NCBI RefSeq assembly: GCF_040289485.1
Contig: NZ_PSLG01000002.1
Location: 25,551 to 89,550, forward strand
Source of the DNA: Thermoflexus sp040289485
Lineage (GTDB): Bacteria; Chloroflexota; Anaerolineae; Thermoflexales; Thermoflexaceae
Reading direction: 5' to 3'
DNA length: 64,000 nucleotides
Every line of letters begins with the position of its first letter. Position 1 is the stretch's first letter. A program made the position numbers and the translations under genes. Below, piece by piece: positions 43,090 through 51,658 of this stretch. The notes under the pieces were generated by a model. That model did no database searches, was not told the DNA's origin, and was given only the letters and a program-made list of their open reading frames with translations.

Positions 43090-44478
43090 CTAGGCGGGTC
43101 CGGAGGGCTTGGCCGGCGCCGGCGCGGCGGGGGGCGCGCCCAACTCCACGAAGTAGGCCTCGCAAGCCCGGTCGATGAGTTCCTTGTTCAGGACCGGGGC
43201 CACGTTGAAATACGAGGCGATGTCCTGGATGTGGGCCAGGAGATCCCGGGCGTGGACGGCCCGCAGGGGGCGCCGGCGTTTGACATACCATTCCTGGAGC
43301 AGGTAGATCAGGGCCTGCTCATCGTAAGGGATCCCACGGGCCTGGCACTCCCGGCGGAAGATCTCCCGGAACTCCGCGGGAGTGGGATCCGGCACCTCGA
43401 TCTTGTGTCGGATGCGCCGCAGGAAAGCCTCGTCCACCAGATCCCGTGGGTTCAAGTTGGTGGAGAAGAGGATGAGGACCTCGAAGGGGATCTCGAACTT
43501 CTGGCCGGTGTGCAAGGTCAGATAATCCACCCCTTTCTCCAGGGGGACGATCCAGCGGTTGAGGAGGTCCCGGGGCCGCACCTGTTGCCGGCCGAAGTCG
43601 TCGATGAGGAAGATGCCCCCGTTGGCCTTCATTTGCAACGGCGCCTCGTAATAGCGGCTCACCTCGTTCCATGTCAGGTCCAGCATCTCCAAGGTGAGTT
43701 CGCCACCGCTGACGATGAAGGGCCGTCGGATCAGGATCCAGCGGGCGTCGGCCGCCGCCTTCAGCATACCAGTCCCGCCGGGCCGATCGTTGGGGAGGAG
43801 CTCATGGTTCACTTCGTCGAACACCTTGATCACGAAGCCGCCGACCTCGACGGCGTAGGGGATATAGAGCGGGCCCTGGAAGATCCGCCGCCCGATGGCC
43901 TCGGCGATGGAGGTCTTCCCGTTCCCCGGCGGCCCGTAGAGAAAGATGGAGGTCCCGGAGTTGATGGCCGGGCCGATCTTGTGGAACACCCGATCGTTGA
44001 GGACCAAGTGGGCCAGGGCCTGGCGCATCAGCCGGGGGGTTACCCGCACGCCCTTGTGGGACTGCCGGCGCATGCCGGCGGCGTAGGCGTGAAGGGGCAC
44101 TGGGGATGGGCCGGCATACTGGCTCCGCTCCAGGGCCTCGCGGGCCCGGTCGCGCCCCCGCGCGGTCAACGCGTATTGATAGGCCTGCTCGCCCACCCCT
44201 CTTGACCCCTGGACTTCCACCAGTTGTTCCCGTTTCAGGAACTCCAGGATGGCTTCCGTCACCCCCGTGTAGGGCAGGCGCAGGCGATCAGCCAACTGGC
44301 CGCCGGTGAGATAGCCGGCGTTGTAGAGGATCTTGAGCGCCAGGTCGGCGAGGAAGGTGAGGGACAGGCCGGTCTCCTCTAGAGAGCGGGGCACCGGCGG
44401 GATGAACCCCATCCCGGCGGCCGGGGTCGGCCCCGGAGCGGTGGCGGTCCCTGCGGGCGTGCTGGCCGGCGTGCTCAT
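43090..44478 (-). CDS. AAA+ ATPase with N-terminal winged-helix domain
   Basis: A 462-residue cytoplasmic protein. Residues about 40-120 form a winged-helix-like domain (LADLALKILYNAGYLTGGQL). The AAA module has Walker A LYGPPGNGKTS (about residue 180), Walker B GGIFLIDDFG, sensor-1 LILFSTNLNP and an arginine-finger segment FLRRIRHKIEV, followed by a helical lid. It begins with a Ser/Thr/Pro/Ala-rich tail. It resembles ATPases found next to type II/IV secretion or tight-adherence genes and PilT-like proteins in some genomes, but none is adjacent here, so client and role are unknown. A promoter-like pair lies just upstream. Confidence 0.75.
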   Translation of the reverse strand: MSTPASTPAGTATAPGPTPAAGMGFIPPVPRSLEETGLSLTFLADLALKILYNAGYLTGGQLADRLRLPYTGVTEAILEFLKREQLVEVQGSRGVGEQAYQYALTARGRDRAREALERSQYAGPSPVPLHAYAAGMRRQSHKGVRVTPRLMRQALAHLVLNDRVFHKIGPAINSGTSIFLYGPPGNGKTSIAEAIGRRIFQGPLYIPYAVEVGGFVIKVFDEVNHELLPNDRPGGTGMLKAAADARWILIRRPFIVSGGELTLEMLDLTWNEVSRYYEAPLQMKANGGIFLIDDFGRQQVRPRDLLNRWIVPLEKGVDYLTLHTGQKFEIPFEVLILFSTNLNPRDLVDEAFLRRIRHKIEVPDPTPAEFREIFRRECQARGIPYDEQALIYLLQEWYVKRRRPLRAVHARDLLAHIQDIASYFNVAPVLNKELIDRACEAYFVELGAPPAAPAPAKPSGPA

Positions 44479-44508
44479 CTCCGGGTTCTCCCCATAGGCT
44501 GTGACTCT

Positions 44509-44536
44509 ATTTTACGCGGCGATATGGGATCCTCAA
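44509..44536 (-). promoter_or_regulatory. Sigma70-type promoter for the AAA ATPase gene
   Basis: TTGAGG (44536-44531) and TAAAAT (44514-44509) on the minus strand, 16-base spacer. The -10 lies 31 bp before the ATG at 44478, which has a CGGAG-type site. It sits in an AT-enriched part of the 105-bp spacer. Confidence 0.55.
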
Positions 44537-44558
44537 GGTCTCCCCCTTGGAATATACC

Positions 44559-44580
44559 GAACACGCCCCCCGGCGTGTTC
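44559..44580 (-). terminator. Stem-loop after the UbiA gene
   Basis: GAACACGCC, a 4-base loop of C, then GGCGTGTTC: a perfect 9-bp stem beginning 4 bp after the prenyltransferase stop. The minus-strand sequence that follows (GGTATATTCC) has only a weak U-tract, so termination efficiency is uncertain. Confidence 0.5.
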
Positions 44581-44583
44581 CCC

Positions 44584-45579
44584 TCAACGGGGGAAGGGGA
44601 TCGGGACGATGAGGTTCAACAGCAGCCCGGCCAGGAACAACGCCCCGGCGCGGCGGTTGAACGTGAAGGCCCACGACACATACCACAGGGGCCAGACCGG
44701 GTAGCCCGGCGGTGGGGCGGCCGGCCGCGGCCGGGCGTAGGTGCGCAGCACGGTGATCAGGCGGGGGACCCCCAGGAGGGTCAGCAACAGCCATGGACCC
44801 ATGATCCGGGCCGCGACCAGGCCCAGGACAGCCAGGTAGAAGGCCACCATCAGGCCGGCGTTCAGCGCCCGGGCGGCCCGCTCCCCGAGGAGGACCGGCA
44901 GGGTGCGGATCCCCTGGGCGCGATCCTGTTCCAGTTTGTCGATGTGCTTCCCGATGAGCACCGTGGCTACCAGCAGGGCATAGGGCAGCGACGCCGCCCA
45001 GACCCAGCCGGGCAGCATCCCTGTGGTGGCATAGAAAGTGCCGCCGATCATCAGCGGCCCCCACACCAGGAACACGCCCAGTTCCCCCAGGCCGATCCGC
45101 TTGAGCCGCAGGGGCGGCGCAACATAGAACACGCTGATGAACAAGCCCGCCAGGGCGAAGGCCAGGATCGGCCAGCCCCGCAGCGCGGTCAGGGCCAGCG
45201 CGATGAGGGCGTCGAGGGCGTTCACCACCAAGATCGCCCGCAGCAACTGGCCCCGCGTGACCAGCCCGGAGAGCACCGGGTGCGGCGCGTATTGCGCCCG
45301 CACGTATTCCGGGGTGTCCAGTCCGGTCTCCAGATCGAAGTAATCGTTGATCATGTTGTTGGCCGCGTGGGCCAGGAGGAGCCCGACGGCGGCGAGCAGA
45401 AAGGGGATCGGCTCGAACCGGCCGACGGTGACGGCCAGTAGGCCCCCGATGGCGGCGGAGATCAGCGTCATGGGGAACACGCAGCAACGGACGACGAGCA
45501 GCCATCGGGATACCGGGTCCATGGGCCGATCGGCCGAGAGGTTGCATGTGCGGTAGATCTCCAGCCAGTTGCGCCACAT
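44584..45579 (-). CDS. UbiA-family prenyltransferase
   Basis: A 331-residue polytopic enzyme. Its first Asp-rich motif is NNMINDYFDLETGLD (about residues 75-90) and the second is GKHIDKLEQDRAQGIRT (about 215-230), which together bind prenyl diphosphate through magnesium. The pattern and length fit MenA-like (1,4-dihydroxy-2-naphthoate) or related prenyltransferases; heme or archaeal-type lipid family members are also possible. A strong GGGAGGAAGGGAC site precedes the ATG. It is divergent from the hydrolase gene, with a 90-bp AT-rich spacer between them. No other quinone genes are in the window, so the specific acceptor cannot be given. Confidence 0.82.
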   Translation of the reverse strand: MWRNWLEIYRTCNLSADRPMDPVSRWLLVVRCCVFPMTLISAAIGGLLAVTVGRFEPIPFLLAAVGLLLAHAANNMINDYFDLETGLDTPEYVRAQYAPHPVLSGLVTRGQLLRAILVVNALDALIALALTALRGWPILAFALAGLFISVFYVAPPLRLKRIGLGELGVFLVWGPLMIGGTFYATTGMLPGWVWAASLPYALLVATVLIGKHIDKLEQDRAQGIRTLPVLLGERAARALNAGLMVAFYLAVLGLVAARIMGPWLLLTLLGVPRLITVLRTYARPRPAAPPPGYPVWPLWYVSWAFTFNRRAGALFLAGLLLNLIVPIPFPR

Positions 45580-45601
45580 GTCCCTTCCTCCCAGGACAGG
45601 G

Positions 45602-45630
45602 TTGCTCGGCAGGCGCTTCGTATATATTAT
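45602..45630 (+). promoter_or_regulatory. Sigma70-type promoter for the hydrolase-Nudix-kinase operon
   Basis: TTGCTC (45602-45607), 17 bases, TATTAT (45625-45630). Predicted transcript start near 45637, leaving a leader of about 30 bases with a GA-rich site before the GTG at 45670. Confidence 0.6.
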
Positions 45631-45669
45631 CCTTTCGGATCCACCCGGGCCGGGAAGGGGGAAGAGGAC

Positions 45670-46701
45670 GTGCGGCGGAGGCTGTTGGTGTTCGGCCTCA
45701 TCGGGATGGCGGTGGGCGGTGGGGCCTCCGGCTGCCGGCGGGCACTCCTCCCGCTGCCGACGCCGACAGCGGTCCCGCCCGTTCCTCCGCCGGCGACCGT
45801 CCTGCCCCTGCGGGCCACCTCCACACCGATGCCCACGCCGACCCCGGATCCCTACGCTGGGCTCACGGTGGCGGATCTGCGGCGGCGGACCTACGGGGGA
45901 GGGGCCCTTGAGGTCCGGGAGCTCCTAGCGGTCACCCCGGCCTTCACCCGAACCCTGATCGCCTACCCGAGCGATGAGCTGACGATCTACGGCTTCATGA
46001 ACATCCCTCGCGGCCAGGGCCCCTTCCCCGTGGTGATCGTGCTCCACGGCTACGTCGACCCGGCGCGGTATTCCACCCTGGCCTACACCGCCCGCTACGC
46101 CGATGCCTTCGCCCGGGCGGGCTTCCTCGTCTTGCATCCGAACTACCGGAACCATCCACCCTCGGACAAAGGGCCCAACCTCTTCCGCGTGGGTTACGCC
46201 GTCGACGTCCTCAACCTCATCGCCCTCCTGCCGACCCTTCCGATGGCCCGGCCGGAGGCGGTGGGGCTGTTCGGCCACTCGATGGGCGGCGGGATCGCCC
46301 TGCGGGTTTTGGTGGTGAACCCCCGCGTGAAGGCGGCGGTGCTTTACGGCTCCATGAGCGCCGACGAGCGCAAGAACTTCGAGCGCATCCTCCAGTGGTC
46401 CGGCGGACAGCGGGGGCGGGAGGAACTGCGAACGCCGGAGGAGGACTTGCGCCGCATCTCGCCGGCTTTCTATCTGGAAGACATCGTCGCGCCGATCCAG
46501 ATCCACCACGGTGGGTCGGACACGATGGTGCCCCCCGAATGGTCCCGCGACCTGTATGAGCGGCTCCGGGCCATGGGGAAGACGGTCGAGTTGTTCATGT
46601 ATCCGGGCCAGCCCCACACCTTCGCAGCCGGCAGCGAGGCGGAGCGCCTGTTGCTTCAGCGGGCCATCGCCTTCTTCCGTGCCCATCTCGGAGGGCCATG
46701 A
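45670..46701 (+). CDS. Alpha/beta hydrolase lipoprotein (prolyl oligopeptidase/dienelactone hydrolase type)
   Basis: A 343-residue exported protein starting at GTG. The N-terminus ends in a lipobox GGGASGC, followed by a Pro/Thr linker (to about residue 60). The hydrolase domain carries PFPVVIVLHGYVDP (oxyanion strand), the nucleophile elbow GLFGHSMGGGIAL, an Asp loop HHGGSDTMVP and the His segment QPHTFAAGS, as in S9-type peptidases and acyl hydrolases. Substrate is unknown. It is followed after 4 bp by the Nudix gene and probably shares its transcript. Confidence 0.8.
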   Translation: MRRRLLVFGLIGMAVGGGASGCRRALLPLPTPTAVPPVPPPATVLPLRATSTPMPTPTPDPYAGLTVADLRRRTYGGGALEVRELLAVTPAFTRTLIAYPSDELTIYGFMNIPRGQGPFPVVIVLHGYVDPARYSTLAYTARYADAFARAGFLVLHPNYRNHPPSDKGPNLFRVGYAVDVLNLIALLPTLPMARPEAVGLFGHSMGGGIALRVLVVNPRVKAAVLYGSMSADERKNFERILQWSGGQRGREELRTPEEDLRRISPAFYLEDIVAPIQIHHGGSDTMVPPEWSRDLYERLRAMGKTVELFMYPGQPHTFAAGSEAERLLLQRAIAFFRAHLGGP

Positions 46702-46705
46702 ACCG

Positions 46706-47206
46706 ATGGGACGCGCAGATCAAGGGGCTTCGCCGGAGCGCTGGGCGGTGATCCCTCGGGTGCTCTGTTTCCTGTTCCACGGAGACGCGGTGCTCCTGAT
46801 GCGGCGGTCGCCGACGAAGCGGATCTGGCCCGGGCGCTACAACGGCCTGGGCGGGCACGTGGAGCCGGGGGAGGATCTCCGGACGGCGGCCCGGCGGGAG
46901 ATCGCGGAGGAGGCCGGTCTGGAAGGGGTGGACCTGCGCCTGGCCGGGACGGTGCTGATCGACCCCGGGGAGGCCCCCGGGGTGATGCTCGCCGTCTTCG
47001 TTGGGCGCGCTCCGGGGCGGGCCGTCCGGGAGGGCCCTGAGGGCGCGCTGGAATGGGTGCCGCTGCATCGGGTGCCCGAGCTGCCGACGGTCGCCGATTT
47101 CCCGGTCCTCTGGCCCCGGGTGTTGCGCTTCCTGGAGACGGGGGAGCCGTTCTTCCTGAGTTACCGCTACGACGAGGAGGATCGCTGGGAGGTCCGGGAG
47201 GGATGA
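46706..47206 (+). CDS. Nudix hydrolase
   Basis: A 166-residue protein with a complete Nudix box, G-x5-E-x7-R-E-U-x-E-E-x-G-U, at about residues 48-70 (GHVEPGEDLRT, then ARREIAEEAGL). WPGRYNGLGGHVEPGE and VLIDPGEAPGVMLAVFVG resemble 8-oxo-dGTP diphosphatase/MutT-like members. It should hydrolyse a nucleoside-diphosphate-X compound; the exact substrate is not evident. The ATG at 46706 is preferred because it lies 4 bp after the hydrolase stop; a longer in-frame ATG (46511) lies inside that gene. It overlaps the histidine kinase start by 4 bp. Confidence 0.85.
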   Translation: MGRADQGASPERWAVIPRVLCFLFHGDAVLLMRRSPTKRIWPGRYNGLGGHVEPGEDLRTAARREIAEEAGLEGVDLRLAGTVLIDPGEAPGVMLAVFVGRAPGRAVREGPEGALEWVPLHRVPELPTVADFPVLWPRVLRFLETGEPFFLSYRYDEEDRWEVREG

Positions 47207-48309
47207 TGGCGATGGAGGCGCGATGGCTGGAGGCGCTGGAGGACCTGGGAGAGCGTCTGCGCAACCGCCGGGAGCCGTCGGCGGTCCGGGAGGTGGCCCT
47301 GGGATGGGCGGTGGAGCGAACCGGCGCTGTGGACGGCGCCTTCCTCGTTCGGGCGGCGGAGGGATGGCGCTGTTTGGCCGCCTGGAAGGACCCGGGCTTT
47401 TGGGGCCGTCCCTGGCCCTTGCCAGAGGTCCTGGAGGGCGGCGCTCCTGTCCTATGGCGTTTGTCCGAGGAGGCCGTGGCCTTCCTCGCGCTCCCGCTGG
47501 GCCGAGGGACCGAGTGGCTGGGGCTGCGGGGGGTGCCAGCCCTCGAGCCGGCTTCCGGGTGGCGGGCGGCGGGCTGGATGATCGCCCTCGCCCTGCAGGC
47601 GGCCCTGGAGCGGGAGGCCCACAGCGCCTTCTTCTCCACTGCCGTCCATGAACTCCGCCTCCCCATGACCAGCATCATGGGCTACGCTGACCTCCTGTTG
47701 AAGGGGCTGGGGGGGGCGCTCACCGAGAACCAACGGCGTTTTCTGGAGACCATCCGGGCGAACATCGACCGGCTGGCTGGGCTGGTGAGCGATCTCTTGG
47801 AGATCTCCCGCCTCGAGGCGGGGCGGCTGCGGCTGCGGATCGAGCCGGTGGATCTGGCGGAGGCGCTTGCAGAGGCAGTGGAGCGGATCCGTCCCCAGGC
47901 CGAGGCCCGGGGGCATCGCCTGACGGTGGTGGTGGCGGAGGGCCTTCCGCCGGTGGCGGCGGATCGGGAACGCCTGGTCCGGATCCTGATCAAAGGGCTG
48001 GACAACGCCGTCAAATACACACCTCCCGGCGGCGAGATCCGGGTGTGGGCCGATGGGGGGGCGGAGGGCGTGGTCTGCGAGATCCAAGACACCGGTATCG
48101 GCATCCGGGAGGAGGAGCAGCCCTCCCTGTTCACCCCCTTCTGGCGCTCCGAGGATCCGCGGGTGCGGGAGGTGCCCGGGTTCGGGCTCAGCCTGACGGT
48201 GGCCCGGGGCGTGCTGCAGGCCATGGGGGGCGAGATCGAAATCCACAGCCGGCCGGAGGCCGGAACCCGCCTGCGCCTCCGCCTCCCCCCGGCCGGCTTC
48301 CTTCGTTGA
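47203..48309 (+). CDS. Soluble sensor histidine kinase
   Basis: A 368-residue protein without membrane segments. Residues 1-140 look like a degenerate GAF-type sensor. The HisKA domain has FFSTAVHELRLPMTSIMGY, with the phospho-accepting His in H-E-L-R. The ATPase domain has the N-box LDNAVKYTPPGG, G1 DTGIGI and G2 GFGLSL. No response regulator lies next to it, so it is an orphan kinase here. It starts in an ATGA overlap with the Nudix gene; the tandem ATGATG offers a second start three bases downstream. The convergent GATase gene ends 4 bp beyond its stop. Confidence 0.88.
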   Translation: MMAMEARWLEALEDLGERLRNRREPSAVREVALGWAVERTGAVDGAFLVRAAEGWRCLAAWKDPGFWGRPWPLPEVLEGGAPVLWRLSEEAVAFLALPLGRGTEWLGLRGVPALEPASGWRAAGWMIALALQAALEREAHSAFFSTAVHELRLPMTSIMGYADLLLKGLGGALTENQRRFLETIRANIDRLAGLVSDLLEISRLEAGRLRLRIEPVDLAEALAEAVERIRPQAEARGHRLTVVVAEGLPPVAADRERLVRILIKGLDNAVKYTPPGGEIRVWADGGAEGVVCEIQDTGIGIREEEQPSLFTPFWRSEDPRVREVPGFGLSLTVARGVLQAMGGEIEIHSRPEAGTRLRLRLPPAGFLR

Positions 48310-48313
48310 GCGT

Positions 48314-49057
48314 TCACCGCCTCTGAGCCGTCGCCACCAGCCAGCGGAAGGGCCAGAGGTGGCGGGGATCGTCCTCGAACAACAATTCGGGATGCCACTG
48401 CACGGCCAGACCGCAGGGGATCGTCTGGCCCTCCGGGACCCAGGCGAAGGCCTCCACGACGCCGTCCGGCGCTTCAGCCAGCAGATGGAGATCTGGGGGC
48501 AGATCCGTCCGCCAGCGCACCCCCTGATGGTGATAGGAGTTCACCTCCAGGATCTCGTCGGGAAGGTCTGGGAGGAGCGCGGCCAGGCCGGGGAGGGGAA
48601 ATATGCGCACGGGGTGGGCCCGGGCGGGCGGCGGCTGATCCAGGTCGTGGACCAGTTCGGTGGTGTCGGGGAGGTGCTGGCAGAGGGCGGCGCCGAAGCC
48701 CACGGCCATCACCTGGAAGCCACGGCAGATCCCCAGCATGGGCCGCCCGAGGCGACGGGCGGCCTCGAAGAGGGCGAACTCGAAGGCGTCCCGCTCTGGG
48801 TCCACCGGGCCCGTCTGCGGGTGCCGGGCGGCGCGGTAGCGTTGCGGGTCGATATCACATCCTCCAGTGAACAGCACGCCGTCCAACCGTTGGGCGAACA
48901 GGGAGGCGGCCTCCGGCAGGTTGGGCAGCATCACCGGCAGGCCCCCGGCCACCCAGAGGGCGCGCAGGTAAGCGGTCTCGGTCGCGCTCTGGGCCCGGTG
49001 GAGCGGCCCGGATTCCTGGACGTTCTTCACCGTCACGCCGATGAGGGGTCGGTCCAT
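48314..49057 (-). CDS. Class I glutamine amidotransferase, gamma-glutamyl-GABA hydrolase type (PuuD-like)
   Basis: A 247-residue peptidase-C26 family protein. PLIGVTVKN opens the fold, LDGVLFTGGCDIDPQRY is the PuuD-type substrate loop, MLGICRGFQVMAVGFG carries the nucleophilic Cys, and VQWHPELLFED supplies the His and Glu of the triad. In PuuD this enzyme releases the amine-derived acid from gamma-glutamyl conjugates. It is the last gene of the Liv/GS operon, 26 bp after the amidohydrolase, which agrees with a gamma-glutamylation pathway. I do not assign puuD outright because the PuuB and PuuC steps are absent nearby. Confidence 0.82.
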   Translation of the reverse strand: MDRPLIGVTVKNVQESGPLHRAQSATETAYLRALWVAGGLPVMLPNLPEAASLFAQRLDGVLFTGGCDIDPQRYRAARHPQTGPVDPERDAFEFALFEAARRLGRPMLGICRGFQVMAVGFGAALCQHLPDTTELVHDLDQPPPARAHPVRIFPLPGLAALLPDLPDEILEVNSYHHQGVRWRTDLPPDLHLLAEAPDGVVEAFAWVPEGQTIPCGLAVQWHPELLFEDDPRHLWPFRWLVATAQRR

Positions 49058-49083
49058 CGGATCCTCCGCGGCGGTGGCGCTCC

Positions 49084-50208
49084 TTAAGGCAGCGCATAGA
49101 GGCGGCGTGCGTTTTCGTGGAGGATGGCGTGGGCGGCGGCCTCCGCCTCGGCGACGGTCAGGTCACCCTCCCGCACCGTTTCCTCTAGCACCTGGGCCAG
49201 GATTCGCCGTCCCCATCGCGCTCCCAGGTAGAACAACTCGGGGATCAGATGGGCGTCGGTGGAGAACAGGATCTTGCTCAAGGGGGCGAGTTCGAGGAAG
49301 GCGCGGACGACGAAGCGCATGCCGGACTGGCTGAGGAAGGGGATGGCCAAGCCCAGATCCCCATACACATGGGGATAGACAGCGGACAAATACGCGGCCT
49401 CCCGGGTGTAAGGGTAGGAGGCGTGTAGCAACACGAAGGGCACGCGCCGGAACGCGGGATGCTCCAGTAGCGGGCGCAGGTGCAGCGGGTTGGCCCACCG
49501 CAGGTCCAGATCGGGGTCCCCGAAGCCGGTATGGAACTGGACAGGCCATCCCCGCCGGGCGGCCGCCTCCAACGTGCGCCACACCACCCAGTCGTTGAGC
49601 GGCTTGAGGGCCAGCCGGACGCGCTCCCCGGCCGCGGCGCGGCGGCGGAGGATCTCGAAAGCCGCGCGAGCCCCCTCCTCCTCCGGGGCCTCGACGGCAA
49701 GCCCGGTCCGGTAAGCGACGATGATCTTGAAGCCGACCACGTCGGGCCCCAGGGTCTCCAGGGCGGCCCGGAAGGCCTCCTCAAACGCAGGCCATGAGGG
49801 GCTCTCCACGATCAAGCGTTCCGCCACGAACTCCACGCGAAGCAGCCGGTAGGTGGGGGCGAACCGTCGGTGCCACGCCGTCGGCAGCACCTCATCCGGC
49901 ATGAAGCCGTCGTCGAGGAGGAGCGCCTGGAAGGCGGCGGCCTCGAAGCACCGTCGGGCGACCTCCTCGAACCCCAGCCGCTCCCGCGCCGCCAGAACGG
50001 ACCCCAGGTCCGGCGCGCAGCCCAGCAGTTCGGCGATCTCCCGCATGCTGCGGCGGAAGAAGAGGGTTTCCTGAACATGGCGGGTGACCACCTCGGCGGC
50101 GTAGCCCTCGGTGAAGGCCGATGGATAGGCGAAGGCGCCGGCGCGCTCGGGCCGGAGCAAGTTGTGCGCGTGCTGGTCGACGATGGGGACCGCCGAGAGA
50201 TCCAGCAT
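49084..50208 (-). CDS. FluG-type amidohydrolase (amidohydrolase 2 family)
   Basis: A 374-residue TIM-barrel hydrolase. Metal ligands: PIVDQHAHNLL (H-x-H) at the N-terminus, WPVQFHTGFGDPD (His), VLLHASYPYT (His) and KILFSTDAHLIPE (Asp). FluG proteins join just such an amidohydrolase domain to a glutamine-synthetase-like domain; here the two are neighbouring genes, 13 bp apart, in the order ligase then hydrolase. Likely action is hydrolysis or decarboxylation of a gamma-glutamyl or related intermediate. The reaction is not known for certain even in characterised relatives. Confidence 0.8.
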   Translation of the reverse strand: MLDLSAVPIVDQHAHNLLRPERAGAFAYPSAFTEGYAAEVVTRHVQETLFFRRSMREIAELLGCAPDLGSVLAARERLGFEEVARRCFEAAAFQALLLDDGFMPDEVLPTAWHRRFAPTYRLLRVEFVAERLIVESPSWPAFEEAFRAALETLGPDVVGFKIIVAYRTGLAVEAPEEEGARAAFEILRRRAAAGERVRLALKPLNDWVVWRTLEAAARRGWPVQFHTGFGDPDLDLRWANPLHLRPLLEHPAFRRVPFVLLHASYPYTREAAYLSAVYPHVYGDLGLAIPFLSQSGMRFVVRAFLELAPLSKILFSTDAHLIPELFYLGARWGRRILAQVLEETVREGDLTVAEAEAAAHAILHENARRLYALP

Positions 50209-50221
50209 TGGGGATCCTCCC

Positions 50222-51568
50222 TCAGTAACGCTCCAGGAGGATGCGGACCTCTTCCTCGTGAGGCAGATCTTTCATCGCCTCCCACTCCGCGCGTCGCACG
50301 GCCAGGTAGGAGCGGGCCAGTTCGGGCCCCAAGGCCTGGAGCAGGACTTGGTCCTGTTCCAGGGCCGCGATGGCCTCGCCCAGGGTTGTGGGCAGGGGGC
50401 GGACGCCCCGGGCCGCCCGCTCCGCCTCCGGGAGGTCCGCCGGATCCATCGCGACCGGCTCCCCGGGGTCCAGGCCCTTCTCCATCCCGTCCAGACCGGC
50501 GGCGATCACCGCCCCCAGGGCGAGGTAAGGGTTGCAGGAGGGATCCACCGTCTTCAGTTCGACATGGGTGACGGGCCGTCCGGCGGCGGGCTGGGGGACC
50601 CGGACGGCGGCCTCGCGGTTCCCGTAGCCCCAGGCCGTGAAGGCCCCGCTCCAGAAGCGGGGACGGATCCGCTTGAAGGAGTTGGGGCTGGGCGTGGTGA
50701 GGGCCATCAGGGCCGGCAGGTGCTGCAGGATCCCCGCGACGAAAGCCCGGGCCTCGGCAGAGAGTTGCTCAGGGCGGCGCGGGTCGCCGGTCCGGTTGCG
50801 GCCTCCCCGCCACAGGCTGAAATGGAGGTGCGCCCCGCTCCCGGCCTTATCGGGGAAGATCTTGGGGACGAAGGAGGCGATCAGGCCGTGGCGCCGGGCG
50901 ACGGCCCGCACGGTCTCCCGGAAGGCGATCTGGTTGTCGGCGGCCCGCAGGGCGTCAGCGTAGCGGATGGGCATCTCGAACTGGCCGGGCCCCGACTCCG
51001 CGTAGAGCATCTCCGGGAGGATCCCTTGGGCCTCCAGGGCCGCGGTGATCTCTTCCAAGACAGGGGCCAAGGCATCCAAGGCGGCCGTCTGGGCAAAGAC
51101 CGTGCCATCGGCGGGAGCCCAGCCCTCGCTTGTGGGTCGCAGCAGATAGAACTCGTTCTCGAAGGCGGCCATGATCTGCCAGCCCCGGCGTTGGGCTTGC
51201 GCGATCATCCGTCGGAGGAAGGAGCGGGGGCAGTGGGCCCAGGGCTGGTCGCCCTCGTAGATATCGGTGAACACCTGAGCGTGGCCCGGCGCATAGGGCA
51301 ACGGCGTGAACGTGTCCCAATCCGCCCGCATGTGGACCTCGCCGGCAGGCGTCAGCCCGGAGCCGGGGGCCAGGGCGTCGTACATCACAGGGAGAGCCTG
51401 CTGGGCCGCGGCGATCCCCACCCCGGCGCCATGCAGGTAATCCTCCAGGGAAGCGACGTGGACCGCTTTGGCTCGGATCAACCCGGCGTTGTCGCACCAG
51501 ACAAAGCGCACGTAGCGCAGGCGGTGGGTGCGGATCGCAGCCTGGATCTCAGTGCGGCGTTCTGCCAT
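50222..51568 (-). CDS. Glutamine-synthetase-like gamma-glutamyl ligase (PuuA/FluG type)
   Basis: A 448-residue protein. Landmarks of the GS fold: MAAFENEFYLL (Glu metal ligands), GPGQFEMPIRYADAL, AGSGAHLHFSLW (His), NSFKRIRPRFWSG and GNREAAVRVP (Arg), then VELKTVDPSCNPYLALG. In ordinary GS the last motif reads E-x-R-x-x-D...NPYL; here a Lys stands near the Arg position, consistent with a different acceptor than ammonia. Length and motifs resemble gamma-glutamylpolyamine synthetases. It probably conjugates glutamate to an amine imported by the adjacent Liv-type transporter. A 90-bp spacer with a small CCCGTT/AACGGG hairpin precedes it. Confidence 0.85.
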   Translation of the reverse strand: MAERRTEIQAAIRTHRLRYVRFVWCDNAGLIRAKAVHVASLEDYLHGAGVGIAAAQQALPVMYDALAPGSGLTPAGEVHMRADWDTFTPLPYAPGHAQVFTDIYEGDQPWAHCPRSFLRRMIAQAQRRGWQIMAAFENEFYLLRPTSEGWAPADGTVFAQTAALDALAPVLEEITAALEAQGILPEMLYAESGPGQFEMPIRYADALRAADNQIAFRETVRAVARRHGLIASFVPKIFPDKAGSGAHLHFSLWRGGRNRTGDPRRPEQLSAEARAFVAGILQHLPALMALTTPSPNSFKRIRPRFWSGAFTAWGYGNREAAVRVPQPAAGRPVTHVELKTVDPSCNPYLALGAVIAAGLDGMEKGLDPGEPVAMDPADLPEAERAARGVRPLPTTLGEAIAALEQDQVLLQALGPELARSYLAVRRAEWEAMKDLPHEEEVRILLERY

Positions 51569-51658
51569 GGCGTTCCTCCCGTTGAGCGCAACGGGTCGGG
51601 AGGCCGGGCCGTCTCCGACCCCCCGACCGGTCTCCTGGGCAAAGCGCAGACTGCTCCC